Program-made: the position numbers and the translations under genes
Notes under the pieces: generated by a model
Seen by the model: the letters and a program-made list of their open reading frames with translations, nothing else
Databases searched by the model: none
Told to the model about the DNA's origin: nothing
In this document: positions 6,700 to 15,808 of the stretch, one piece after another
Position numbering within the stretch: position 1 is the stretch's first letter
Layout: the number at the start of each line of letters is the position of its first letter
Source of the DNA: Dehalococcoidia bacterium UBA2160
Lineage (GTDB): Bacteria > Chloroflexota > Dehalococcoidia > Lucifugimonadales > UBA1123
Direction: 5' to 3'
Length of the DNA stretch: 29,511 nucleotides
Assembly (NCBI GenBank): GCA_002328865.1
Contig: DCWO01000024.1
Location: 1-29,511, forward strand

Positions 6700-8343
6700 C
6701 TAGTATCCGATAGCGTGGCCGTCCCGGCGGGGGTCTGCGCCGCCCTGGAATACGCCTTCGTCCGGGTCGGCGTGAATGCCTTGCGCGCCGCCCACCGACA
6801 TCGACCACGGCTCGATGACATCGACATCGTGACCGAGCTCAGAAAGCGCCTGCCGGGCCGGAGCGGGGAATCGCTCCTCCATCTGGACGCGCCGGCCTTC
6901 GTACACCCTGAGCCTGGGCGCGTCGATCGCCTGCTGGATGTTCATGCCAAAGTCCAGGAAGTTCATGATAAACTGGGGCGTCGTCTGGAGGATTCCAAAG
7001 CTTCCGGGAGTACCCAGGCTGACATGAAAACGCCCGTTGCGGAACGTTTGAGTCGGCGCGACGACGAAATCGACCTGCTTGCCGGGGCCGATCCGGTTGG
7101 GGCTTCCCTCCTCCAGGTCAAACCAGTAGGCCATGTTGTTCAGGAATATGCCCGTGTCGCCCACTGCGACTCCCGACCCAAAGCCGCCTCCGAGTGTCTG
7201 TGTGATGGAAACGACGTTTCCGTCACGATCGGCGGCCACGAAATGCGTCGTCATCCCGCCGTCGAACTCCAGCGGATTCCCGGTGATCAGAGCCTCGGGC
7301 GCAACCTTCGAGGTGAAGTGCTCGCCGGATACGAACGCCGCACGGCTCCGATCGATCCGGCCTCGTTGCTGTTCGGCATATTCGTCCGACAGCAAGCCCC
7401 CGGCTGGAGCGGTGACGTACGTCGGATCGCCAGCGTATTTGATCCGGTCGGTCACCGCCAGCTTGACCGCCTCAATGAACAGGTGAAGCGTGTCCGGATG
7501 CTGGAAGGCCAGGTCGTCTCTGCTGAAGCCTTCCATTGTCTTGAGCGTCTGAAGTATCTGGAAACCGCTGGAGTTTGGCGGCGGCGTGTGGATTCGGTAT
7601 CCGCGATAGTCGATGGCTATCGGGTCTTGCCACGTGGCTAAGTAGGTTGCCAGGTCTTCCTCGGTGATCAGGCCGCCCAGGTTTTCGCTCCCCTTCACGA
7701 TCCGACGGGCGAGGTCGCCTCGGTAGAACTCATCTGCGCCGCCACTGACGATCGAACGAAGGGATTCGGCCAGTTGCGGCATTTTGAGCTTTGCGCCGGG
7801 TTTCGGAGCTTTCCCATTGGAGCCCAGGATTATGCCAGCCGACGGGAATCGCGCCAACCTCGCGGCGTTGTTGGTCATCATACGGCTGTTCAAGTGAGTC
7901 ACGCCCACGCCGTTCTCGGCGTACCCGATTGCCGGCTCGAATACTTTCTCGCGATCCAGCTTTCCGTACGTCTCGTGCAACGTGAGCCACCCAGCCACGT
8001 TGCCGGGGACCAAGGCCGAGAGGATGCCTGTTTCTTTGTTTGCGGCGGTGAATCGCTCCGGATCGGCGCCGCTCGGAGCTCGACCCGAGAAGTTCAGTGC
8101 TCTCACACGGTCTTCGGCCGCGACGTAGGTTAGCGCCAGCCCGATGCCGCCCACCCCGGACATGTACGGTTCGCCCACGTTCAACGTCGCGGCTGTGGCA
8201 ACTGCGGCGTCGAAGGCGTTGCCCCCATCCATCAGCATTCGGACCCCTGCCAACGATGCCAGCGGATGCGCCGACGCCACCATGCCGTTGACGCCCATCG
8301 CCACTGGCCGCGTGGCGGGCGGCACTGGGAACGGATTGGACAT
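6700..8343 (-). CDS. ggt: Gamma-glutamyltransferase family protein
   Basis: A 547-residue Ntn-hydrolase of the gamma-glutamyltranspeptidase family, which self-cleaves to give a catalytic N-terminal threonine and then hydrolyses or transfers gamma-glutamyl (or related acyl) groups. The processing site is visible as GGMTTHFVAADRDGN, with Thr365 the expected nucleophile. GMVASAHPLAS and GGNAFDAAVAT near the N-terminus are family signatures. The substrate-site GGFGSG follows about 20 residues after the nucleophile. The start is ATG at 8343 with AGGAGG upstream. No signal peptide is seen, unlike typical periplasmic GGTs, so a cytoplasmic acylase-like role on other amides is possible. The interrupted homocysteine methyltransferase follows 59 bases downstream on the same strand. 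Confidence 0.9.
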   Translation of the reverse strand: MSNPFPVPPATRPVAMGVNGMVASAHPLASLAGVRMLMDGGNAFDAAVATAATLNVGEPYMSGVGGIGLALTYVAAEDRVRALNFSGRAPSGADPERFTAANKETGILSALVPGNVAGWLTLHETYGKLDREKVFEPAIGYAENGVGVTHLNSRMMTNNAARLARFPSAGIILGSNGKAPKPGAKLKMPQLAESLRSIVSGGADEFYRGDLARRIVKGSENLGGLITEEDLATYLATWQDPIAIDYRGYRIHTPPPNSSGFQILQTLKTMEGFSRDDLAFQHPDTLHLFIEAVKLAVTDRIKYAGDPTYVTAPAGGLLSDEYAEQQRGRIDRSRAAFVSGEHFTSKVAPEALITGNPLEFDGGMTTHFVAADRDGNVVSITQTLGGGFGSGVAVGDTGIFLNNMAYWFDLEEGSPNRIGPGKQVDFVVAPTQTFRNGRFHVSLGTPGSFGILQTTPQFIMNFLDFGMNIQQAIDAPRLRVYEGRRVQMEERFPAPARQALSELGHDVDVIEPWSMSVGGAQGIHADPDEGVFQGGADPRRDGHAIGY

Positions 8344-8381
8344 CGGGACGCCTCCTGGTTCGATATTCTGACGCGAGGCTA

Positions 8382-8410
8382 ACGCTAGGCGCAAAATTGC
8401 CCAATGTCAA
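8382..8410 (-). promoter_or_regulatory. Possible promoter of the gamma-glutamyltransferase gene
   Basis: On the minus strand a perfect TTGACA (8405-8410) is followed after 17 bases by a poor TAGCGT (8382-8387). It lies about 40 bases before the start codon. The -10 box matches only partly, so the call is tentative. Confidence 0.3.
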
Positions 8411-8420
8411 GACAATGGCA

Positions 8421-8471
8421 TTATTGGGGTTCCGACGCTACGTGCAGTACACTTATCGTTAAACCCAATAA
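8421..8471. repeat. 8-bp inverted repeat TTATTGGG / CCCAATAA in the ggt-metH divergent region
   Basis: TTATTGGG at 8421-8428 is mirrored by CCCAATAA at 8464-8471. A third CCCAAT lies at 8400-8405. The three copies surround the possible start regions of both divergent genes, as an operator would. A hairpin in the metH leader is the alternative. Confidence 0.4.
8424..8453 (+). promoter_or_regulatory. Possible promoter of metH
   Basis: TTGGGG (8424-8429) and TACACT (8448-8453) are separated by 18 bases and sit just before the metH start. Both boxes are imperfect. No cobalamin or SAM riboswitch could be recognised in the 142-base intergenic region. Confidence 0.3.
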
Positions 8472-8485
8472 CGTCGGGAGCCAAG

Positions 8486-11400
8486 TTGACAACAATCGTA
8501 GCCACAGACGCCTCGCCGATAATCGACCGAACAGACGAGATCGAACGGATCCTCGAACAGCGCGTCATGGTGCTGGACGGCGCATGGGGGACCATGCTTC
8601 AGTCCTACGACTTGGAGGAAGAGGGCTTTCGCGGAGAGCTCTTCCTTGATCACTCCCATGATCTCAAAGGCTGTCTGGACGTTCTGTCGTTGACCCAACC
8701 GAGGATATTGGAAGAGGTCCAGCGTCAGTACCTCGAGGCTGGCGCCGACATTCTGGAGACCAACACGTTTACGGCGAACGGTCCGAGCATGGATGACTAC
8801 GGGTTGGCCGATCGCGTGTACGAGATCAACGAGGCCGCAGCCCGGATCGCACGGCGCATAGCCGACGAGTTTACGGATCGGACCCCAGACAAGCCTCGAT
8901 TCGTCGCCGGGGTCGTCGGCCCGACCACCAAGACGGCGTCGCTTTCGCCCGACATGAACGATCCCGCTTACCGGGAGGTCTCGTTCTCAAGTCTCGCCGA
9001 AGACTACGCCGTGTGTGTGCGAGGCCTACTCGACGGCGGCGTCGACATCCTTTTGGTCGAGACCGTTTTCGACACCCTCAACGGCAAAGCCGCGCTCTAC
9101 GCGATCCAGCAGGTGTTCGAGGAGAAAGCGGCCACGGTTCCCGTGATGGCGTCCGTCACCGTCACCGACATCGCCGGCCGAAATCTGTCGGGGCAAACGC
9201 CTGAGGCATTTTACGCTTCGGTGGCTCACATGCCTCTGCTCAGCGTGGGAATCAACTGCTCTTTGGGCAGCGACCAGATGCGCATGTTCCTCTCCGGCCT
9301 GGCCGACGTGTCGTCTCACTACGTGAGCTGTCACCCAAACGCCGGACTGCCCGACGAGCTCGGCGAGTACGACGAGACGCCCTCGCACATGGCAGTCAAT
9401 TTGCTTGGATACGTTGAGAGCGGCTTGGCCAACATAGTTGGGAGCTGTTGCGGCTCCGGGCCCGACCACACCAAGGCGATCGCCGAAGCCGTGGCCGGAC
9501 TCCCTCCCCGCGCGAAACCGGAGAGTCGAGGCATCACGCTGCTCAGTGGTCTCGAGCTGCTGGAGATCAGGCCCGACTCCAACTTCATCAACGTCGGGGA
9601 GCGCGCAAACGTAACCGGCTCGGCCCGTTTCCGCCGTCTGATCAAGAGCGGCAAATACGATGAGGCGCTTACGGTCGCCAGGCAACAGGTGGTCAACGGC
9701 GCCCAAATCCTCGATATCAACATGGACGAGGGAATGCTGGACTCGGAAGCAGCCATGCGCCGATTCCTGGCCCTGATCGCGTCGGAGCCCGACATCGCCC
9801 GCGTCCCGATAATGATCGACAGCTCCCGCTTCAGTGTGATCGAGGCGGGCCTTCAGTCGATCCAGGGCAAGGGCATCGTCAACTCCTTGTCGCTGAAAGA
9901 GGGTGAGGACGCCTTCCTCGAACAGGCAAGGATCGTGCGACGATACGGCGCGGCGGTCATTATCATGGCGTTCGACGAGAATGGCCAGGCTGACACGGTC
10001 CAACGCAGGTTGGATGTGTGCGAGCGGTCGTACCGTCTGCTGGTCGACGAGGTCGGGTTCCTCCCAGCGGACGTTATCTTCGACCCCAACGTGTTCGCAA
10101 TCGGCACTGGGATCGAAGAGCACAACAGCTACGCGGTCGATTTCATCGAGGCCACGCGACTGCTGAAACAGCGGTTCCCGTCGTCCCACGTCAGCGGCGG
10201 CGTCAGCAACGTGTCGTTTTCGTTCCGAGGCAACGACGCTGTGCGCGAGGCGATCCACTCGGTGTTTCTCTACCACGCCATCCAGGCTGGGATGGACATG
10301 GGGATCGTCAACTCAGGGCAACTCGTCGTCTACAACGACATCGAGAGCAATCTGCGAGAAGCCGTGCGGGACATCGTCCTCAATCGCCGGTCGGACGCCA
10401 CCGAGCGTTTGATCGCATTGGCGGAGACGGTCCAGGGCAAATCGACGCAACGCAAAGAAGACGACGCGTGGCGATCGCTGCCAGTCGCCGAACGACTTCG
10501 GCACGCTCTTGTCCATGGCATCGATCAGTACATCGAGGCGGACGTAGAAGAAACCCGCCAGCAGTCGGTGCGATCGATCGACGTTATCGACGGACCTCTC
10601 ATGAACGGCATGAACGCGGTCGGCGATCTGTTCGGTTCTGGCCAGATGTTCCTACCGCAGGTGGTCAAGAGCGCCCGGGTGATGAAGAAGGCGGTGGCTC
10701 AACTTGTGCCCATAATCCAGGCCGAGTTGGGTCAAACCGGGGCTATCAAGCCCAAGGCGAAGATCGTCATGGCGACGGTCAAAGGCGACGTTCACGACAT
10801 CGGCAAGAGCATCGTCGGGGTGGTTCTCGGCTGCAACAACTACGAGGTGATCGACCTCGGCGTCATGGCGCCGTTCCAGCGCATCATCGACGCGGCCATT
10901 GAAGAGCAAGCCGACGTTATCGGCCTAAGCGGGCTGATCACGCCCTCGCTTGACGAGATGGTCACGGTGGCAAGAGAGATGTCCCGGCAGGGACTGGACA
11001 TTCCACTGTTGATCGGCGGGGCCACGACGTCGGTCGCCCACACCGCGGTCCGGATCGATCCACAATACGCACACGGCGTGCTCCACGTCAAAGACGCCTC
11101 TCGATCCGTGGCCACGGTGGCCGATCTGGTAAGTCCTGAACGGCGAACGAACTTCATCGAGACGACCCAACGACAGTTCGACCGCTTGCGTGAGACGCGC
11201 GCGGCTCGAGATCCGTCAGCGCGGTTGCTCTCCCTCGCCGACGCGCGCGCCCGACGGGAGGAGCTCGATTGGGAGAAAGCGGCGCCAGCGCCGAGCTTCA
11301 CGGGGATCAGAGTATTCGACGATTGCCCGTTGGACGACCTGGTCGGGAAAATCGACTGGACGCCGTTCTTCCTGACGTGGGAACTCCGAGGCGCCTACCC

Positions 11401-12217
11401 CGCTATACTCGAGGACACCAAGTACGGTCGCGAAGCTGTGAGCCTGTTCCGGGACGCTGAGCACATGCTCCGGCGGATCGTCGACGAAAGGCTGCTCAAA
11501 GCCAGGGCCGTCGTCGGGCTGTTCCCCGCGAACGCCGTCGGCGACGACATCGAGCTGTACGCGGACGAGTCCCGAGACGCAACGCTCGCCACCCTGCGGT
11601 TTCTACGTCAGCAGACCGACAAGTCCGGAGGAAGGCCAAGTCTGCCGAAGGCGAACTTCTGCCTAGCGGATTTCGTCGCGCCGCGCGGCGCCGGGGTTGA
11701 AGATCATGTCGGCGCCTTCGCGGTCACCGCGGGTTTGGGCGCCGACGAGATCGCGGGAGCGATGGCCGAGGCCCACGACGACTACGGGTCGATCATGATC
11801 AAGGCTTTGGCCGACCGGCTGGCCGAGGCGTTCGCCGAGCGGATGCACGAGCTCGTCCGCACGAAGCTCTGGGGTTACGCGCCGAATGAGTCGCTTTCCG
11901 ACCAAGACATCGTCAAAGAACGGTACCAGGGCATCCGACCAGCTCCGGGATACCCGGCCAGCCCCGATCACACCGAAAAGGCGACCATATGGCGGCTGCT
12001 CGAGGTTGAGCGCAATACAGGCGCCAAGTTGACAGAGAGCATGGCGATGTGGCCCGCGGCTTCGGTCAGCGGACTGTACTTCGCTCATCCGGATTCCCAT
12101 TACTTCGGGGTCGGAAAGCTTCGCCGCGATCAGGTCACGGAGTACGCAATACGCAAGGGGATGGCGACCGAAGACGTCGAGCGCTGGTTGTCGCCCAACC
12201 TGGCGTACGAACCCTAG
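8486..12217 (+). CDS. metH: Cobalamin-dependent methionine synthase MetH
   Basis: A full-length 1243-residue MetH that transfers the methyl group of 5-methyltetrahydrofolate through cobalamin to homocysteine. Domains in order: homocysteine-binding barrel (about 20-330) with zinc ligands Cys258, Cys321 and Cys322; methyl-folate (pterin) barrel (about 360-630), with INVGERANVTGS at its start; B12 cap (about 655-745); B12-binding domain with DVHDIG at 768-773, where His770 is the lower cobalt ligand; SAM-dependent reactivation domain (about 900-1243) with RPAPGYPASPDHTEKATIW, then a typical C-terminus KLTESMAMWPAASVSG. No key residue is missing. The start is TTG at 8486 with GGGAG 5 bases upstream. 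It diverges from ggt and its stop shares CTAG with the converging phosphatase gene. The cell therefore makes or imports cobalamin. Confidence 0.98.
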   Translation: MTTIVATDASPIIDRTDEIERILEQRVMVLDGAWGTMLQSYDLEEEGFRGELFLDHSHDLKGCLDVLSLTQPRILEEVQRQYLEAGADILETNTFTANGPSMDDYGLADRVYEINEAAARIARRIADEFTDRTPDKPRFVAGVVGPTTKTASLSPDMNDPAYREVSFSSLAEDYAVCVRGLLDGGVDILLVETVFDTLNGKAALYAIQQVFEEKAATVPVMASVTVTDIAGRNLSGQTPEAFYASVAHMPLLSVGINCSLGSDQMRMFLSGLADVSSHYVSCHPNAGLPDELGEYDETPSHMAVNLLGYVESGLANIVGSCCGSGPDHTKAIAEAVAGLPPRAKPESRGITLLSGLELLEIRPDSNFINVGERANVTGSARFRRLIKSGKYDEALTVARQQVVNGAQILDINMDEGMLDSEAAMRRFLALIASEPDIARVPIMIDSSRFSVIEAGLQSIQGKGIVNSLSLKEGEDAFLEQARIVRRYGAAVIIMAFDENGQADTVQRRLDVCERSYRLLVDEVGFLPADVIFDPNVFAIGTGIEEHNSYAVDFIEATRLLKQRFPSSHVSGGVSNVSFSFRGNDAVREAIHSVFLYHAIQAGMDMGIVNSGQLVVYNDIESNLREAVRDIVLNRRSDATERLIALAETVQGKSTQRKEDDAWRSLPVAERLRHALVHGIDQYIEADVEETRQQSVRSIDVIDGPLMNGMNAVGDLFGSGQMFLPQVVKSARVMKKAVAQLVPIIQAELGQTGAIKPKAKIVMATVKGDVHDIGKSIVGVVLGCNNYEVIDLGVMAPFQRIIDAAIEEQADVIGLSGLITPSLDEMVTVAREMSRQGLDIPLLIGGATTSVAHTAVRIDPQYAHGVLHVKDASRSVATVADLVSPERRTNFIETTQRQFDRLRETRAARDPSARLLSLADARARREELDWEKAAPAPSFTGIRVFDDCPLDDLVGKIDWTPFFLTWELRGAYPAILEDTKYGREAVSLFRDAEHMLRRIVDERLLKARAVVGLFPANAVGDDIELYADESRDATLATLRFLRQQTDKSGGRPSLPKANFCLADFVAPRGAGVEDHVGAFAVTAGLGADEIAGAMAEAHDDYGSIMIKALADRLAEAFAERMHELVRTKLWGYAPNESLSDQDIVKERYQGIRPAPGYPASPDHTEKATIWRLLEVERNTGAKLTESMAMWPAASVSGLYFAHPDSHYFGVGKLRRDQVTEYAIRKGMATEDVERWLSPNLAYEP

Positions 12218-12981
12218 CTCGAACGTTCGTCCAGCAGCGCGTCTCGCAGGCGCTCGGGCAGCGTTGCATCACCGCCGTGGGACTGCAAATAGCCTTCCAT
12301 GGAGCCGAACTCTCGACGTACGAAGGCCAGGATATGCTGCATCGACTCCGGTGGGGCTGCGGATACCCAATCCGGCCAGTTCGGCTTCGAGTCCACCGTT
12401 TCGTTCTTTGCCCGAAGCTCTGCCTGTCTTTGCGCCGCCTGTGCACTCATCGCGTAGTCTGTCGCGACGTCGCCGTCCGAAACGCCCAGGACGGCGAGGA
12501 GCGACGCTGCCAGCACGCCCACGCGATCTTTGCCCAGAGAGCAATGAAACAGCGCCGGACGGTTCTCCTCGTGGGACAGAAGCTCCAGCGCGAAAGTCAG
12601 ATTCCGGCCGAAGGCGACATCTTCCAGGCTTTGCTGGTACATCGCTCCCACGCTTCCGACGGATTGCGTCTGCCGGACAACCGACTCTAGGTTATGCGCC
12701 TGCACCAGTCGAATATGGACGTGCCGAACCGGCGGCTTGATGAGCGGGCTGACTCCAACGTCTTCGAGCTCGTCGGGTCGTCTTAGGTCGAGGATGGTTC
12801 GGACGCCCAGGTCGCCGGTGAGCTTGGCATAGTCGGATTCGGTCATGTGCCTTGGGTCGCCGCTTCGGAAGACGTGTCCTCGCCGGATGACGCCGCCGTC
12901 ACGTGTGCGGAGGCCGCCCAGGTCGCGGAAGTTGTCGATTGCCTCAAATGCGATGTTGCGGTCGGCGTGCGGACCGGACAT
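12214..12981 (-). CDS. Tyrosine/serine phosphatase-like protein (Y_phosphatase3/IphP type)
   Basis: A 255-residue protein of the bacterial tyrosine-protein phosphatase family. The P-loop HCSLGKDRVG (146-155) carries catalytic Cys147 and Arg153 of the C-x5-R signature. The N-terminal NFRDLGGLRTRDGG followed by GHVFRSGDP is the typical lead-in of the Y_phosphatase3 family. No signal peptide is seen. Substrates may be phosphotyrosine, phosphoserine or phosphoinositides; the sequence does not decide. The start is ATG at 12981 with GGAG upstream. The stop overlaps the metH stop through a shared CTAG, so transcription converges here without room for a terminator. Confidence 0.9.
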   Translation of the reverse strand: MSGPHADRNIAFEAIDNFRDLGGLRTRDGGVIRRGHVFRSGDPRHMTESDYAKLTGDLGVRTILDLRRPDELEDVGVSPLIKPPVRHVHIRLVQAHNLESVVRQTQSVGSVGAMYQQSLEDVAFGRNLTFALELLSHEENRPALFHCSLGKDRVGVLAASLLAVLGVSDGDVATDYAMSAQAAQRQAELRAKNETVDSKPNWPDWVSAAPPESMQHILAFVRREFGSMEGYLQSHGGDATLPERLRDALLDERSS

Positions 12982-13138
12982 GTTAACCCGTCTCCGATCC
13001 TACGAAATCAATGAATACCGAGCGCATGGACGTTGAAGGTTCGGTTTCGCAACGTTGGGCCGTTTTCAGACGGAAGTCTCTGATGGCGCTCAACGAACCA
13101 GTCGCGAGGCGGATTGCCAGCAGGTAACGCACAGAGAG

Positions 13139-13807
13139 TCAGGGCTGGCCGATTACCCCCCTCAGGTATTCGACTATGTCCCAACGTTCCTGCTCTGTGA
13201 GCAAGCGTTTGAACTCAGGCATCGGGGATTGGGAAGCACGTCCGGCCATGCGGAAGGACAAGCCCATCCTGCCCCCGGCAGTCACATAGGCGAAGAGTTC
13301 GTTGTCAGTCGACTGTCTGGTGAGATCGGCTCTCAAGTCCACAGGCAACGACCCTGTGTAGGTGTAGGTCATTATCGGCCCGTTGCCGTCAAGCGCCGCA
13401 CCGTGGCACACCAGGCAGTTGATCGCGTACAGACCTTGGCCTGCGACTGCATCGCCAGCCATGGTTGGGGCAGCGTTGTAATCATCGAGCGACGTGTACA
13501 CGATCTCCGCTCCGGTGATTGGGACCGAGCCCTCCGGCGGGAGGAGCCTGGGCTCCTCTTGGGAGCGATATGAGGGCTGATAGTGCATCTCGGTGAACAT
13601 TTGTACGGCATTCGAGCCGGTTTCAGGGAACGCAGGCAGCTTGAATTCGACAGCGTCAGTCACGCTGGCGTCGCCGGTGGCTGTGTCGTAGCAGCCGACG
13701 GCAGAGACGACGAGCACAAGTCCCAATACGACAGGCGCCCACAGCCTGGCGCCAGAATTGAACGGGCGCCTGATCATCGAAGCTATGTGCATATCAGTTA
13801 GAAACAT
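13139..13807 (-). CDS. actE: ACIII subunit ActE: monoheme cytochrome c lipoprotein
   Basis: A 222-residue protein with an N-terminal hydrophobic segment ending in the lipobox SAVGC (Cys39), so it is expected to be lipid-anchored outside the membrane. One heme-binding CLVCH motif lies at 131-135. A methionine in SPMPEFKRLL near residue 195 is the likely second heme ligand, with the usual C-terminal helix ERWDIVEYLRG. In ACIII, ActE carries electrons from the pentaheme subunit toward the terminal oxidase. It is the last gene of the operon, 4 bases after actD. Three in-frame ATGs (13807, 13792, 13777) are possible starts. None has a clear ribosome site, and the third gives the most typical signal peptide (MIRRPF lead). 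No convincing terminator follows. Confidence 0.88.
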   Translation of the reverse strand: MFLTDMHIASMIRRPFNSGARLWAPVVLGLVLVVSAVGCYDTATGDASVTDAVEFKLPAFPETGSNAVQMFTEMHYQPSYRSQEEPRLLPPEGSVPITGAEIVYTSLDDYNAAPTMAGDAVAGQGLYAINCLVCHGAALDGNGPIMTYTYTGSLPVDLRADLTRQSTDNELFAYVTAGGRMGLSFRMAGRASQSPMPEFKRLLTEQERWDIVEYLRGVIGQP

Positions 13808-13811
13808 GGGT

Positions 13812-14333
13812 TCAGTTGTGCTCCCAGCCGCGCTTGATGTCCTCTGCTCCTGAGGCTCTCAACACGTCTTCGGCACTGCCGACACGTTCTTCCGACGTGG
13901 TGACCGTGACGCCGATGTACCCTTCGGTGATGCGTTCGTCGTACGCCCCCATGAAAAGCCGGGGCAGGCGTGACTCAATGATGATCCCGATCACCGTAAA
14001 TATGATCGCCCCGAGCATCGTCCCTTCGTAAATGATGATGGACATCGCCGGGATGGCTAGCACCGGCTTGCCGCCTGTCACGAGGGGGTATGCCAACTGG
14101 GTGCCCGATGTGAGCACGAGACCAATGATGAAGCCGCACGCGGCGCCCATCAGGGGCCACCGGTACAGTGTGGTTTTGGGTTCATCTTCTCCAAACGTGC
14201 CCTCCGGATACGGAGTGCCCGTCAGGATCTCGAACTCGGACGATGTGTAACCTGCGGTCCGCAACGAATCCAACGCATCAGCGGCGGTGTTTTCGTCTGT
14301 GTAGAGGCCAAGTACGCTTTTCTTAGCTAACAT
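13812..14333 (-). CDS. actD: ACIII subunit ActD (DUF3341)
   Basis: A 173-residue protein with a soluble N-terminal domain (GLYTDENTAADALDSLRTAG), two hydrophobic segments (about 60-80 and 90-115) and a soluble tail. This is the layout of the DUF3341/ActD family, found almost only in alternative complex III and related quinol complexes, where it packs against the NrfD-type subunits. The start is ATG at 14333 with AAGGA upstream. It lies 10 bases after the ActC gene and 4 bases before actE. No cofactor motif is expected or seen. Confidence 0.9.
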   Translation of the reverse strand: MLAKKSVLGLYTDENTAADALDSLRTAGYTSSEFEILTGTPYPEGTFGEDEPKTTLYRWPLMGAACGFIIGLVLTSGTQLAYPLVTGGKPVLAIPAMSIIIYEGTMLGAIIFTVIGIIIESRLPRLFMGAYDERITEGYIGVTVTTSEERVGSAEDVLRASGAEDIKRGWEHN

Positions 14334-14343
14334 GTCGGTGTCC

Positions 14344-15717
14344 TTATTCTTGAATTACCGCCGGAACGACCCGTCTGCCGACTTTGATTTCGTCTCTGAG
14401 CACCATGCCTTCTTTGATGTCGAAGAGCGGTATCAGTGGGAGGAACTTGGAGAACAGCAACATCCCAAGTGCCACGAATGCAAACGTTTCCGCAACAATC
14501 AATATCTCGACAATGCTCGGGCTGTACGCCCCCCAGTCAAAAGACATGGGTTGGCGGCGAATCATTCCAGGAATGATTATCAGGAAACGTTCCAACCACA
14601 TCCCAATGTTGACCAGGATCGTCGTGAAGAACATAAGTTTCACGCTGCGCCTGACTCTCTTGAACAGCCACATAGGCACGGGGATTATGAAGGCCGCAAA
14701 CAAGAACACGATGAAGAGCGGCGCGTAAGGCCATTCAGTAATCTGCGTTTCCCGGAGCACTATCTCTGGGCTTTCCAGCGTGTAGAGGGCGAAAACCCAC
14801 TCCAGGAAGAAGAAGAAGAACCACGTTGTCGCCACCACGATGAGCAGTCTACCTATCGCGTCGAAGTGGTCCGGACGCAGGTACTTTTCGTATCCCCAGA
14901 GCCACACGGCCAACGCCATCAGCATGGCGACCGCCGAGACTCCTGAGTGGATCGCTCCGATGATAAAGTAGGGCGCGAAAATCGTCGAATGCCATCCTTC
15001 AACGCCGATAACCACAGCGAAGTCCCACGACACAATGGAGTGCACGGAGACGAACACCGGCAGCACCAGTGCCGACAGCAATATCCCGGCCAAAGCCTGG
15101 AGCTTCCACTGCCGGGGCGTGCCTCTCCAGCCAAGACACAAGACACCGTAAATTCTTTTGGAAATCTTGCCTTTGACCCGATCGCGGAGAACGGCCATGT
15201 CCGGAAGCAGAGCAACGAAGACGAACAACGAACTCCCGATCAGGTACGTGCCCACCGCGCTGGGGTCCCAGACGAACGGAGAGCGGACGTTGGGCCAAAC
15301 ACCTCGAGCGAAGTCGTAAGGGAACACCCAGAGCTCACGCCAGGGCCGACCCACGTGCACAAGCGGTGTGTGGAGGGCGGCCATCAGCGAGAACACCGTC
15401 ATGACTTCGGCCGCGCGCGTCACCGGCCGACGCCATTCGGCCTTCGTGAGCCGGAGGATGGCGGAGATCATGATCCCAGCGTGGCTAATGCCGATCCAGA
15501 ACACGAAGTTGACGAGGAAGAACCCCCACATCACCGGCCTGTTCAGCCCTGTGACGCCTAGACCCTTATTCATCATGTACCCGAAGGAACCGAGACCCGC
15601 GAAAACAACGATCGTCAAGAATATGACCGCAGGGAGCCACCATTTGGGCATGCCCAGCACGCCAGCGAGGAGGTCCTCGTTGATCTCTTTGTCGGTCCTA
15701 CGGATAAATTGCTGCAT
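14344..15717 (-). CDS. actC: ACIII subunit ActC: NrfD/PsrC-type quinol-binding membrane protein
   Basis: A 457-residue membrane protein with about ten hydrophobic segments of the NrfD/PsrC family. FFLVNFVFWIGISHAG, then RRPVTRAAEVMT and VHVGRPW, are characteristic of ActC, which holds a quinol site and possibly a proton path in ACIII. SIVSWDFAV followed by GWHSTIFAPYFI is also typical. The start is ATG at 15717 with a modest ribosome site. A 91-base gap containing a strong hairpin separates it from the preceding NrfD-type gene. Naming as ActC rather than ActF rests on these motifs and on the adjacent actD gene, as in known operons. Confidence 0.88.
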   Translation of the reverse strand: MQQFIRRTDKEINEDLLAGVLGMPKWWLPAVIFLTIVVFAGLGSFGYMMNKGLGVTGLNRPVMWGFFLVNFVFWIGISHAGIMISAILRLTKAEWRRPVTRAAEVMTVFSLMAALHTPLVHVGRPWRELWVFPYDFARGVWPNVRSPFVWDPSAVGTYLIGSSLFVFVALLPDMAVLRDRVKGKISKRIYGVLCLGWRGTPRQWKLQALAGILLSALVLPVFVSVHSIVSWDFAVVIGVEGWHSTIFAPYFIIGAIHSGVSAVAMLMALAVWLWGYEKYLRPDHFDAIGRLLIVVATTWFFFFFLEWVFALYTLESPEIVLRETQITEWPYAPLFIVFLFAAFIIPVPMWLFKRVRRSVKLMFFTTILVNIGMWLERFLIIIPGMIRRQPMSFDWGAYSPSIVEILIVAETFAFVALGMLLFSKFLPLIPLFDIKEGMVLRDEIKVGRRVVPAVIQE

Positions 15718-15767
15718 TTTGGCTTTCTCTTCAGGTCCCTATTTCCGATAGCCCGTCTGTCTTCATG

Positions 15768-15802
15768 CGTCCGTCAGGCCTTGACCAAGGTCCGGACGGA
15801 CG
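15768..15802 (-). repeat. Intercistronic hairpin between the two NrfD-type genes
   Basis: CGTCCGTC (15768-15775) pairs with GACGGACG (15795-15802), and inside it CCTTG pairs with CAAGG around a 2-base loop (15779-15790). There is no run of T after it on the minus strand, so it is not a standard terminator. In an operon transcript it could stabilise or separate messages, or partly attenuate the downstream genes. Confidence 0.5.
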
Positions 15803-15808
15803 GGACGA

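Noticed and set aside
5570..6703. Long plus-strand open frame opposite the CoA transferase end and the homocysteine methyltransferase
   Set aside because: Its translation has no domain-like features, while the minus strand carries conserved zinc-site motifs.
8344..8485. Cobalamin or SAM riboswitch before metH
   Set aside because: The region is short and no B12-box or SAM-riboswitch core could be recognised; only small inverted repeats are present.
9026..10276. Long open frame of 416 codons on the minus strand inside metH
   Set aside because: It lies wholly opposite the well-conserved metH frame and has no recognisable domain; it is a GC-bias artefact.
12982..13138. Terminator of the ACIII operon
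   Set aside because: Only a 4-bp stem (CCGT/ACGG) without a following T run is visible; not enough to call.
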